From contig OU452231.1 in assembly GCA_911728455.2 (NCBI GenBank), positions 17,069,838-17,133,837 on the forward strand: 64,000 nucleotides of DNA, written 5' to 3'. Shown here one piece after another: positions 46,202 through 56,444 of the stretch. This DNA is from Marthasterias glacialis (Eukaryota > Echinodermata > Asteroidea > Forcipulatida > Asteriidae). How positions within the stretch are numbered: position 1 is the stretch's first letter; every line of letters starts with the position of its first letter. Made by a program: the position numbers and the translations under genes. The notes beneath the pieces were generated by a model, which saw only the letters and a list, made by a program, of their open reading frames with translations, was not told the origin of the DNA and made no database searches.

Positions 46202-46260
<59 letters not shown>
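46201..46260. repeat. (AAAT)n microsatellite at the 5' junction of the LINE
   Basis: About 15 copies of AAAT directly precede the truncated LINE. The same repeat follows the LINE poly-A tail at 47366-47400, so the element probably landed within an existing TAAA tract. Confidence 0.95.
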
Positions 46261-47118
46261 ATTAACCGTAATGGTGAGCTAATTACCTTTAAAGAAATTG
46301 CCAAGATCTGTAAGGTTAAAAACATTAATGCGGGTAGAATGGTCAACAGAATCCAAAACCATATCGATCTTTCTTTAATTAAAGAAAAAAGACAAGGGCC
46401 CCCAAGTCATGTCAGCAATTGGTTAATTATGGAAGATCAGGGAAATAATTCAATTGTCTTCATAAACGACACAAACACTAAAGCTATCTACAGACACATT
46501 ATTCGGAGGAAATTTATCACCCCTAAGATTCAAGAGAAGTGGCATGAGATCCTTCATCTCAGTTGTAAGCTAGAGTGGTCTAAAGTATGGGACAATCTTT
46601 GGAAAAACCCTTTATTAGATCATGAAGACAAACAATTCTTATACAAACTCAGGTTTCGTGTACATGCTACCAAAGATCTATTACGTAAGATGGGTATAGT
46701 TGACAATGTAATCTGCCCTCTTTGTGAAACTGAGAATGAAAGCCATGAACACCTATTTATCTATTGTAGTTGTACTATGGATGCTTGGATCTACATTGAA
46801 AATCTTCTCAGAAAATTCACCTTCAACAAGTATTTTTATCTGACGGATTCCGATAGAATTCTTGGTTATAACGTTAAGGGAGTCTCGGCAGTAATTGTAT
46901 GTAAAATGCTTCGCCAAATCTGGAACACTAGGTGCGATAAGCTGTTCAATAATGGACTGAATGAGATCAGCATCATTGCCAGATTCAAACAAAGTATGAA
47001 ACTTTACCTGTACTTCGAAAAAAGAAGGTTAAGCAAAGAATGTTTTGAAAGAAACTTCACATGCAATTCTGCTTTGTGTTCAATAGGAGAAGATGACCAA
47101 CTTATTTTTAGTCTCTAA
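46261..47118 (+). CDS. LINE ORF2 C-terminus with zf-RVT zinc-binding domain (partial)
   Basis: The frame is open from 46261. The first ATG is at 46339, 26 codons in, and is not a true start. The ORF from that ATG has 259 residues. Residues about 88-143 match the zinc-binding region that follows reverse transcriptase in many LINE ORF2 proteins: WKNPLLDHEDKQFLYKLRF, then CPLC (C126, C129) and HEHLFIYC (H138, C143). Reverse transcriptase and endonuclease parts are missing, so the copy cannot mobilise itself. L1/Tx1-type affinity is likely from the overall layout but not proved. Confidence 0.88.
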   Translation: MNRNGELITFKEIAKICKVKNINAGRMVNRIQNHIDLSLIKEKRQGPPSHVSNWLIMEDQGNNSIVFINDTNTKAIYRHIIRRKFITPKIQEKWHEILHLSCKLEWSKVWDNLWKNPLLDHEDKQFLYKLRFRVHATKDLLRKMGIVDNVICPLCETENESHEHLFIYCSCTMDAWIYIENLLRKFTFNKYFYLTDSDRILGYNVKGVSAVIVCKMLRQIWNTRCDKLFNNGLNEISIIARFKQSMKLYLYFEKRRLSKECFERNFTCNSALCSIGEDDQLIFSL

Positions 47119-47324
47119 CCTTACTTTCTCTGTCCTTTGGATTCCACATCTTGTTTTTAATTGTAATATACTCAAGTTAATTTTGTTTAAGTTTTATTAA
47201 GATACATCCATTAATTTTGTGCTTATCTATTGTTTTTTGTGTGTGTATGTAACTGATTTATTTGTGTGAATATTGATTTGAAGGTTGGTAAATAAACGGA
47301 GTCGTATAACTCCATATTCAAGAG

Positions 47325-47365
<41 letters not shown>
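46261..47365 (+). mobile_element. 5'-truncated non-LTR retrotransposon (LINE)
   Basis: The element starts at the edge of an AAAT repeat with its reading frame already open and no start codon at the junction, as expected from incomplete reverse transcription. It holds the C-terminus of ORF2 (to 47118), a T-rich 3' UTR of about 205 bp, AATAAA at 47291-47296 and a poly-A tail of about 41 bases (47325-47365). The flanking TAAA repeats mask any target-site duplication. The intact frame and long tail point to a fairly recent insertion. Confidence 0.9.
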
Positions 47366-47397
<32 letters not shown>

Positions 47398-47400
47398 AAA
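47366..47400. repeat. (TAAA)n at the 3' junction of the LINE
   Basis: About nine TAAA copies follow the poly-A tail, matching the repeat upstream of the element. Confidence 0.95.
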
Positions 47401-50329
47401 AATCAGAATAATGATTCTTGACCAGGTTCTTGTACAGCAGTTTCCTATAGTAAACCAAAGTTTGGGCCTCGATCACGTGCCCATCACAAGGACCAAAATA
47501 CATCATGGTCAAGTTTCGTTATCGAGGACACAAACACAGGTCCCTCCGAAGCCCAGGGTCCAAACCCAGCTTGACTGATGATTGACAAAAATGACCAACA
47601 AAAAAAGGAAAGGAGTACGACCCACTCATATTGCTATGCCCAAAATGTGGCAGGGGCGCCCCTAAACAATAGAATAGTTAAAACACTAAATAAAAAAATA
47701 TTTAAAATGTTCCCTAACGCAAAAACACTCTCCCCTCTCGTACAGAAGTACCCCGCCCCAATAGCAACAACAAAGAAAAAATGGAGAGGCCATACCGGTT
47801 TCAAATGACCAAATGACCAACCAACATAGACAATAAACAGTTCCAGCGAAGTGCTCTATTTAAAAACTTAAACGAGCAAAGCTCACTGTGAAATCACATT
47901 TACAAGTAAAAACAATGAGGTCAGTGTGATAATATCCGTTGCAGTTTTTATCAAACACTAATATTGCACAGTCTCGGATTTATGACTCGCGTTTTACAAA
48001 TGGCTTCCTTTTATTACCAAGGACAGTAAACCGGTGCCATAGAAACATCACGTAAATGAAGGATAACACAAATCATCTTTGATATGAGTTTATGGAGACT
48101 CTGCCCCATGAATGAAGACTGTCAATGTTTCTAAGAGCTATGGTTTTTACTTGGTGGGTAATTCGCCCTATATATTGGTTATCAATAGCGACCCGCGTGA
48201 CATTACACAAGCTTGGCCATTACTCTGTTTTCATTAAAAATCAATTTCCAAGTCGGTTTTGTTGACGCTTGTTATAATTACGGCAACGTCATCGTGGACA
48301 GAATGCTGAATCGCGCATTTTTTGCAGATGACTGTTTGCGCGGTGTAGACAAACCGTCACATCAGGTTCCGGAGTTGCCTCAAGCTTGTAAATACCCAGC
48401 GCAACCGATAACCCTCAACATATGGAAGTCGGTATTCGGTTCAATACTTGAAACAATGCAAGAATGGATAGCCTTTCATGTACATTGTCCATAAACTTAT
48501 ATGGATGTTTGTGTTGATCATCTTTGATAAATTTATCGCGTTCATTTCATTAATATTGATTTGTTACACGATGGTGTTTCCAAGAGTTGGTTTCCAAATA
48601 ATTGGGAGAAGTTTGGTTTAATTTATCAGACACTTTGCTGAGGGGAAACGAACAACATAAGAACAAAACTAAACTATGGCTTGAAGGCCTAGGTTTTAAA
48701 ATTATCTTTTGGGGACTATCTTTTTTAAACTTGCAGGAGTACGAAACGACCGGGACCGACTAAATGTTATGGTTCTAATTATCGCGGTATTCTGCGCTTT
48801 CGGTATTTATTCCCCTCAACGTGGAGATGATGACATACTCGCTAACGTATGCCCAGAAGAGGGTCGAAGGGCTGTACGAACTTTTTCCAGGCACACCAAG
48901 TACAAGCAATAAAGTGGCATTTTATGTAGGGGCTGACAGTTTTATGTATGTTGGTGGATTTACTTCCAAGACATTTTTTGTCCCATTCCCATGCAGAATT
49001 TAACTTCCATGTATTGACTTATAAATGGCAGGGAAAAAAACGATAAATACATTCACACTCAGTCTTCTTGAAACAAAATTTTGGACTGTAACTGCTTTCG
49101 ACCTCCCCCCCCCCCCGGTCGCACTTATACTGGGCACACGACGCTCGCGTAAAGAGCGGATTTGTAAAAAGTATTACTGTAAGCGCTTTTTTACTTCACG
49201 CTCAGCAGGGCCAGAAATTTGGGTCAAGCTAACAAACAGAAATATAATACGTTTTCTTCAGATGTTACACAAATCAAATCAAAACTAAGCGCATGATCTT
49301 TGTAAGAAGTCTTTCTTAAACACTGGTCAGCCGGTAATAATTGGTCGTTTATCACTGGGAAACACACTTTTCATTGAAGTAACCTCTTTAAAAAAAACAC
49401 CTAAAAGCTCCACTGCTCAGGACATTTTTTTTTTTTTGAAATACTTTAATTTCATGGAAACGAAGTGGAAGGGTTTTTATTCCCCGGACCTAACAATAGC
49501 TGAGCAAGCCACATTAGAACTTCACCAATGGATGGGAAGGCTAAGTGAAATCTGTCGAACCTTTGCCACATCCACCGCTCAATAATTCTATCGCTGTACA
49601 TGCGCTGTCCATTAAGGAGACGTTCGGGAAACCGTGTAATTTCACGGGCCGCAACGGAGCGCACAAATCTAGAGTGAGGCACCACCCATGATTCTCAATA
49701 AAGCGAGAGGATGATTTTGTGTAAATTACCTTGACTTGCAATCAATGCCCAGCCTATAGTTCATGATTAGTTGAACCGAGTCTAGATTTGATACTTCTCA
49801 TTGAAGCTAACGTCATTCAGTCACCAAGGTTTCCCTACTCGCTATCTCTATTTAGTGTGCTACAAATGGATTTCTTCTGCCCAGGTTCCTCCCTTAAAGA
49901 GAATATCGCGTGCAGCTTAAAACATTTACAAAATGATTTTTTTTATCATCAGCTATTTCAAAGCCACTTCCAGAGACAAGACATGTTTTTTTTTGGAACG
50001 GCCTGAACGTAAACCGTATACAGCTGGTGAGCGTGTTTGTTCAAGATGCACTATCCGTGTTTAGGCGACGGAATCAAATAAATAATTTTCTCATGGGAAC
50101 GAATTTAGAAAGGTTGCTTGTGTCTGTAACGAACAATATAAAGAATTAAGATTCCTGACGTCGTCGTAGATAAAAGCGGCTTTGTTTTAAGCGGGTTTGT
50201 TTTAATTGGCTGACCGGCGGCCAATCGGAAGATTAAACAATTTAATAAATAATCATGACTATTTTGACCTCCTTCAGCTGTGAAATAGGTCACGGCCTCG
50301 GCACACACATGCTGTACATGTGTTATATG
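47401..50329. other. No gene recognised
   Basis: Chance frames up to 93 codons (48213-48494), a short C-run at about 49106-49117, and a T-run at about 49427-49438. No splice-bounded coding segment was found on either strand. Confidence 0.45.
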
Positions 50330-50646
50330 TCGTTTGTGTTTTCACGAAGCAACGGGCATATACCCGTCGCTTCGTGAAAACACAAAAAGCGTCATTTCGG
50401 GATGCCCGTCCTTTTCATAATTTCTCGAATAAATCATAAATAAATTGATGAATTGATCATATAACATTCACATTTGATGAAAGTTTAACTCATAATAAAT
50501 CACAGGAGGAAAGTACAGACTTAAAAGAATAAGCATTGTGCTTTCGTTTTGCAGTTTTGAAATGTGACGATGCTCTTGTGTGATTATCTCCAAACACGAT
50601 TTTTTCCCAATTTGACATGTCCGTCCCTTCGTGAAAACATTGACGA
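50330..50646 (+). mobile_element. Foldback-ended MITE, copy 2
   Basis: It is the same element as 25206-25521, in the same orientation, with the left hairpin, the interior GGGATGCCCGTCCTTTTC block and the right end CCTTCGTGAAAACATTGACG all present. It differs by scattered substitutions. TG flanks it on both sides. It invades a 150-codon minus frame (50468-50920), which is therefore spurious. Confidence 0.88.
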
Positions 50647-51339
50647 TGTGTATAATGTGTATAATACTGTGTATGAGTATTTCACGAGTAGCGGGGCGTA
50701 GATCTGTGTATTGAGAGAGTTGCGAAATAGAGGGCCAGTTTTCTTTGGTCACGTGGTTGCTGGACGCCATTTTCGGTCTGAGCGCAGCACAACCCAATGC
50801 GCAGTCTAGTCTGGCATCTTGTGTGCGCACATGCGTTTGTTTTGACCGAAAATGGCTTATAATCGCAAGTTGCTGCAACTCTTTCAATAAGATATGGCTC
50901 TGCTCAAGAAAACCATACATACAGCTGCCACAATATTATAGGAAGACCGGAACCAACATCCGGTTGTACTTCTCCCAGCGATCAGTCTTCAACAAGTAGG
51001 ACTACTGGTAAACAAGACATTCCACCGTCGGTGGTGTGGCAACGTCAACGGGAACCGAAACTCGTAAAGTAACCACACAGAACCCATTCGTCTTACACAG
51101 TCACGTTTAAATTGTAAAATAGAAGTGCAAGTGCGGCCGGGGCATTACCATCCACAGTGGCGTAACAAAACATTTTCATTTGTTTTGGGGGAGCAAGCAG
51201 GGGGCAAACACACAGATTGAAGGGGGCGGGCTTTTGATATAGCGAAACTTTCATTTGTGCATTTTTCAATCACATTTTTGTGGTGGGGGAATTAATTGGG
51301 GGGAATTAGAACCTTGTTGTTAAAAAGAAGAAAACAATG
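50647..51339. other. No gene recognised; CAGTGGCGTAAC motif at 51155
   Basis: The motif at 51155-51166 starts a G-rich stretch (to about 51310), as at the other two sites with this 12-mer. It could be the end of a decayed transposon. Confidence 0.4.
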
Positions 51340-51600
51340 GTAGACCCGAAATGGTATCGTTCCCTGCCTTTCAGCTCCGTGGTCCCCCGGTTTGATTCCC
51401 GACTCGGACCGGAGCCTTGCATGCAGCTTGGTATTGCAGTCCCAATATCACTCTGATTGCCTGAGTTTTTCCCCCCACTAATTGGGGGTTCCCTCCCTCA
51501 CATACAAATCTGAGACGTCTTCAACATCTTCTCTTCGCATGTATTTTCAAGCCTGTTGCCCCGGGTTACAGTATAAAGCACTTGTGAGGACTCTTTTGTT
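51340..51600 (+). mobile_element. tRNA-derived SINE (candidate)
   Basis: The head contains a B-box-like GGTTTGATTCCCGACTCGGA preceded about 45 bp upstream by GGTATCGTTCC as a poor A-box. A body of about 180 bp follows, with a GGGTTCCCTCCC stretch, and it ends with AGCCTGTTGCCCCGGGTTAC and AGTATAAAGCACTTGTGAGG. This order (pol III box, body, conserved tail) is typical of animal SINEs. The family was not identified. Confidence 0.55.
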
Positions 51601-52119
51601 TCGCTACTAGAAAGGTATAATAATAACGCTCCAATCGTCCACAAAAGAGTTTTTCTGTTGCAGAATATACGATATAAGTATAAGTAAATAAGCTGCTCAC
51701 ATAAACAATGGCTATGCTGAGGAATGTTTTGACAGCCAAGGGTCCTGTAAAATCCAAATACATGTTATTACATTTTGTAATGTAATATGGTAACCTAATA
51801 TAAATATACAATTGTTTTTATATAATATAAATGAATGAGGCTCCTACGTTATACTCAGAACCGAAACTGTCGATAAATATCATCCTTACAGCATTGGCAA
51901 GATAAAAGTGAATGAAGTTAGCTTTATTTCAGAAGTTGTTAACACTGCATCTGTTCTTTGGGCAGAAGATACATTAAAAGCAAAGGTTCACGATGTCAAA
52001 AAAAAACAAAAAATTGATTTCAGTCCTTAGATGACGATTCGATGCGTTGTCACGTGGGAAGTGGCCTGCTTTGTCATAACCCCCTGTAGTGACGACTAAA
52101 AAACAACCATGCATATTAT

Positions 52120-52152
<33 letters not shown>

Positions 52153-53000
52153 AGAAGGGTGCGCACTGGCAATGGTGCTGCAAGTGTCTGTGTTTGGTGC
52201 CCAGACTCTGTGTTGAAACACGACATGGCCTGTACTGGCCAAATGACTGCAATTGGGATAAAGATGGTGACTGGTTTCTATCTAAAAGCTCCTTGATTGT
52301 TTAATATACCGGCACAGATCTTTCGAGATTTTGTTTCCCCCTAAACTACTTTCAAAGTTGAGAAAGGGGCATTTGAAGACCCCTAAAATCACAGTTACTC
52401 ATTACGATTGCAGTCTAAGCTTGAAACAAGCACGTTGATGACAATGCATCAAGTCAGACTAAACATCAATTCAGACAAAGCATCAACCTTTTCTGTTGTT
52501 ATTTCGACAACTGAAAAGTGAGCAGGATATTGTCATGGTTAGTTGTAAGGTGTTTTGACTCAAATATACAGGGTGGGATGAATTTACTCGACTTCTTAAA
52601 ACACAATTATGTCAAATCTCCCAAACCTTCGAAAGCCATTAATGAGCAGCTTAACTCGGTTTTCAAATTACACGATTTGATATAGCCTCAAAATTCTCAA
52701 AGTAACATTATCTTTTTAAAGTACAATCGTCGAAGCGTTTTCTCACAAGAGGAAACAAATTCTACGATACCATTAAGTGCAGTAGTCGAACAATAAGGCT
52801 CACGGGAAAATAACCAAGGGCGTTTTGTTAAGACGGTCGGTGTGTGTGTAATAACGTGTCTCTCTGATACATCTTTCTTCCTTCATAATTTGGTGTTCTC
52901 AGTTTCACAAAGCTCTTGCCATTCTCTTAGAATTTTGTTCTCCTGTGCCTATCAGTTCTTACATTGATCGGATCAGGAATCTGAAGGGACGATGCGGGCA
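51601..53000. other. No gene recognised; poly-A run at 52124-52151
   Basis: The 28-base A-run may mark the tail of a retroposed sequence, but the sequence upstream has no recognisable body. Otherwise only short chance frames are seen. Confidence 0.45.
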
Positions 53001-53464
53001 GTGAGTAACCGACACTTGACATGGCTCCGAAATAACAATCTCCTCGTAAAAAAAAAACAACTTCCCACACTTTACTTTCGAATAAAATCCGACCATTATA
53101 TTAAGTAATCTTTAGATATTATGAGATGCAGCACTTTTGATAACTTGTTGTTAATTCTGCCGACGGCTGTTCCGAGCACGATCATAACATTTTGCCATTA
53201 ACTTGGAAACGACGAAGCATTAAGCGGCCGCGGTGAGTAACCGACACTTGACATGGCTCCGAAATAACAATCTCCTCGTAAAAAAAAAAAAACTTCCCAC
53301 ACTTTACTTTCGAATAAAATCCGACCATTATATTGAGTAACCTTTAGATATTATGAGATGCAGCACTTTTGATAACTTGTTGTTAATTCTGCCGACGGCT
53401 GTTCCGAGCACGATCATAACATTTTGCCATTAACTTGGAAACGACGAAGCATTAAGCGGCCGCA
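53001..53464 (+). repeat. Two-copy tandem duplication, period 232 bp
   Basis: Copy 1 is 53001-53232 and copy 2 is 53233-53464. They start GTGAGTAACCGACACTTGAC and end GCATTAAGCGGCCGC. By eye they differ only in A-tract length (around 53048 and 53280) and a few bases (AAGTAATC versus GAGTAACC). The near-identity implies a recent duplication or an assembly artefact. Confidence 0.95.
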
Positions 53465-53878
53465 GGACAGTTAGTTTGCCTTTATGCATTATAAGGGTGA
53501 CATTTTTTTCTGCACCACATGAGGAGGCGCGCCACATTAGAACGAATTTTACCGTCACGATTAGCCTATTCCGGGGGCGAAGTTAAGTTTTTTTTACAGA
53601 GCTTGGAAAGAATTGCGTATTCAGAAGTCTAATCGTGCACAAGTCTAAGAACACGTCCCCTTACAAGCAAAACTATTTGTTTATCTTTTAGGTGGTTAAA
53701 TTACAGTTAAATTAGAGGGTTGACCTCAATTTTAGCCAGACGAATGATTGCAATGTTAGAAACATAGTACTAATTATTAGAGTAATTTATTTCTGTATTT
53801 CCAAAGTTGTAGAGGCCTATAGATTTATAAAACCCAGATCTTACATGGCTAACAACAGAGAAACCAACCTTAAACCTG
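53465..53878. other. No feature recognised
   Basis: AT-rich sequence between the tandem duplication and the candidate exon, with no open frame or repeat of note. Confidence 0.5.
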
Positions 53879-54046
53879 TTAGCAACCTGTTGAAGGGACT
53901 TGTGTTTTACTTGACTGTTTTGTAGCTTGACGTTGCTTTACTTTGAAAACACGCGAAGCCTTTTTGTCATTGAGACGTAGGCGGGTCGGTATAAGGTCAT
54001 TCTCCTTGAACTGCTGTGCCGTCACGCGCGGCAACTGTCTGCCCAT
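53879..54046 (-). CDS. Candidate first coding exon or short ORF, 55 residues
   Basis: ATG at 54046-54044 lies in a good context (ACCATGG) and opens 55 codons ending in TAA. The first 35 codons favour G or C at the third position, in contrast with the AT-rich surroundings, which suggests coding selection. The product is strongly basic (LRLNDKKASRVFKVKQRQ). A donor-like AAA|GTAAAG within it would end an exon at about residue 35. No domain is recognised, no second exon was found, and CpG-rich promoter sequence can raise GC3 by itself. Confidence 0.3.
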   Translation of the reverse strand: MGRQLPRVTAQQFKENDLIPTRLRLNDKKASRVFKVKQRQATKQSSKTQVPSTGC

Positions 54047-54185
54047 GGTACTCCCTTTCGAGACGTCAGTTTGCACGTGAAGATACTACGGTGCGCGTCT
54101 GACTGCACGCGCGTCAGCTACACACAGGAAACTGGCCCCAAAATGGCGCGAACAAGATTAATCGTGCGATGACGTCAGGTGAGTA
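54047..54185 (-). promoter_or_regulatory. CpG-rich promoter-like segment
   Basis: It is dense in CpG compared with its surroundings and contains TGACGTCA (a CREB/ATF-type palindrome, 54171-54178), a second GACGTC at 54062-54067, and GCGCCATTTTGG. These are typical of invertebrate and vertebrate start-site regions and lie just upstream of the ORF at 53879-54046. Confidence 0.35.
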
Positions 54186-55038
54186 GTTTTCTAATGGACA
54201 ATGTGTTCACAGCATAATCCAAGTCCCAAAACAGCTGTCTGAAAGCCAACAAACCAGAAAACAAACCTTCAATCGATGACCAGCCTTAAAATGTCATGAT
54301 ACTCTGTGCCATCCAATCATAGCGTGTTAGAACAAAAAAAAAGTCATAACGAAGTAGAGGTAAACTTTCACCTGAGTGGAAATCGAGGGACGACATGTAG
54401 CCTGTGTTTTGTCAGCGTCCCCCGTTTGATGACCGAGCGACGTTTGAGAGTAGTACTCCAAGCTGCGGGCGAACTGTTCACGCGGGAATGGTCGCAACAG
54501 GGTCAGTGGACTGTAAAACACACTGCACGTCTATGGTACAACGAAAATTGACCACTATCATGAACAGTGATCCAGACTGAATACCGATAGTTCAGGATAG
54601 ATGTGACTTAAAAGCTTGCTAAGTCAACGAAAAAAAATGCCTATGCTAATATTGACCCAATTCACCTAACGTCATCATCACAATAATCTTGATTGCGCCA
54701 TTTTGGAAGTCAATGTCACAGTGTGTTATAAAGGTGAAATGCGCATTTTAGGCCATGCTGCGTTTACATGCTTTTCCTTTCTAAAATGATGAGCGTGGCA
54801 CAGTCCCTGCACGTGTCGTGCGTGCAAGGGGTCTATACTTGAAGTCAACGAAGCCCCATAACTATTAGAAAAAATCAACACCTGTCACCACATTGTGTTA
54901 CCACTATTATCACAGTGAAACACCACGACCACACGGAGAACATAGTGAACGCACCATGAAACGTTACAAAGTGATCACTCTGTGAACACTCTGTGAATCT
55001 ATCGCGGTGATTCACATTACTGTGAACACAGGGTGAAC
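54186..55038. other. No gene recognised; precursor-like repeat motifs towards the end
   Basis: From about 54890 the sequence becomes rich in CACTGTGA and TCACAGTG motifs without a fixed period, leading into the 91-bp array. Confidence 0.5.
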
Positions 55039-55495
55039 TGACTGTGACCGTTCTAGGCAGTGCAATCACACCATGGTTCTATCATAGTGTGTTTCCACAC
55101 TGTGATGACTGTGACCGTTACACACTGTGATTGATCACTCCGTAACCACAGTGCAATCACACTACGGTTCTATCACAGTGTGTTTCCACACCATGATGAC
55201 TGTGACCGTTACACACTGTCATTTATCACTCTGTAACCAGAGTGCAATCACACTATGGTTCTATCACAGTGTGTGACGGCACCGTGATGACTGTGACCGT
55301 TACACATTGTGATTTATCCTTCTGTGATCAGAGTGCAATCACACTATGGTTCTATCACAGTGTGTGCTCACACCGTGATGACTGTGACCGTTGATTGATC
55401 ACTCTGTAACCACGGTGCAATCACACTATGGTTCTATCAGAGTGTGTGTCCACAACGTGATGACTGTGACCGTTCCACACTGAAATTTGCCATTT
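55039..55495 (+). repeat. 91-bp tandem array rich in TGTGA/TCACA
   Basis: Units start TGACTGTGACCGTT at 55039, 55106, 55197, 55288, 55379 and 55461, giving periods 67, 91, 91, 91 and 82; the sixth is partial. Each full unit also contains GTGCAATCACACTATGGTTC and ATCACAGTGTGT. Within units TGTGA and TCACA half-sites recur in both orientations, so each unit is itself built of inverted short motifs. Confidence 0.95.
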
Positions 55496-56223
55496 TTGTA
55501 ATCACTCACTGTTTTTCTCTTAGTGTAAGGTAAATTGTCTAACCCATTTATCATTTTTACAAGATAAATTAGTTGAGGGGTTTAGCTTTCTCAGAGAGGA
55601 CGATGTGTTTTACATTTATGGTCGAGGTCCACGTTTATGTATGAAGATTTATACGACCGTACAGTCATCAGTCACAAGGGGTTCCATACACAGGGGCATC
55701 CTCCCTTGACAGAAGTTGACGATAAATTCAATGAGTATGTAATTGTTCATTGCCAACAGCACAAAGGCAAGTCGTTGACGGTCACACCGAAGTGACATTA
55801 ATTGCCAATGGGAATTCCATAAACATAAGTAGAGCTGAAGCTTAAAATGATATCAGGTAAAACTGAGTGGACTCAAAATACACAAACTGCAGAGCCACGG
55901 GGTAGTTTAATTAAAAAACATCACGGCGGAACAAACGGGAAAGGAAGCGTTAGTTTTCAGACCCTCGGCGGCTCGTTGTTTTTAAATACTGTTCTACTGC
56001 CACATGAACACAGCAACCCATAAAGAGAACCGAATTTTCTAATTAGTAAGTATTGTTTTTGCTATGTGACGTAATCTTGACTGCCCAAATGTTAAGGGAG
56101 GCCAAAAAAAGATACGGCGGCCAAAATGAAATTACGAAAGTAAAAATAAAAGTAACTTTTTAAAACCATGAAGCAATGCTTTCATAGGTGAAACTCACTA
56201 TAACCTAGGCGACGTTTAACAGC
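55496..56223. other. No gene recognised
   Basis: No repeat boundary or exon was found. The sequence runs into the MITE at 56224. Confidence 0.5.
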
Positions 56224-56444
56224 ATGGTGGCCCCGAAGTGACATCAGACATGTCACATCTTCGCAAAGTATCTGTGATGTCGCAATTATTATCGCAAATA
56301 TATTCGCAAACGTTTGTGATATTGCAAATTGTATCACATACTTTGCACACATCACTGCAACGATATTTGTGATAAAGTTTGCGACATCACAATAGTTGTT
56401 TGCAAAGATATTTGTGACGTCTTATGTCCCTTCAGGGCCACCAT
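56224..56444. mobile_element. MITE-like element, 221 bp
   Basis: The left ATGGTGGCCCCGAAGTGACA pairs with the right end (reverse-complement ATGGTGGCCCTGAAGGGACA). The interior repeats TTTGTGATxTTGCAAA-like blocks in both orientations: TCGCAAA and TTTGCGA, with TCACAA/TTGTGA, about eight times. There is no ORF. Confidence 0.85.

Noticed and set aside
47318-47512. 64-codon minus frame ending in poly-Phe
   Set aside because: It reads the LINE poly-A tail backwards.
50468-50920. 150-codon minus frame
   Set aside because: It crosses the right half and end of the foldback MITE copy 2.
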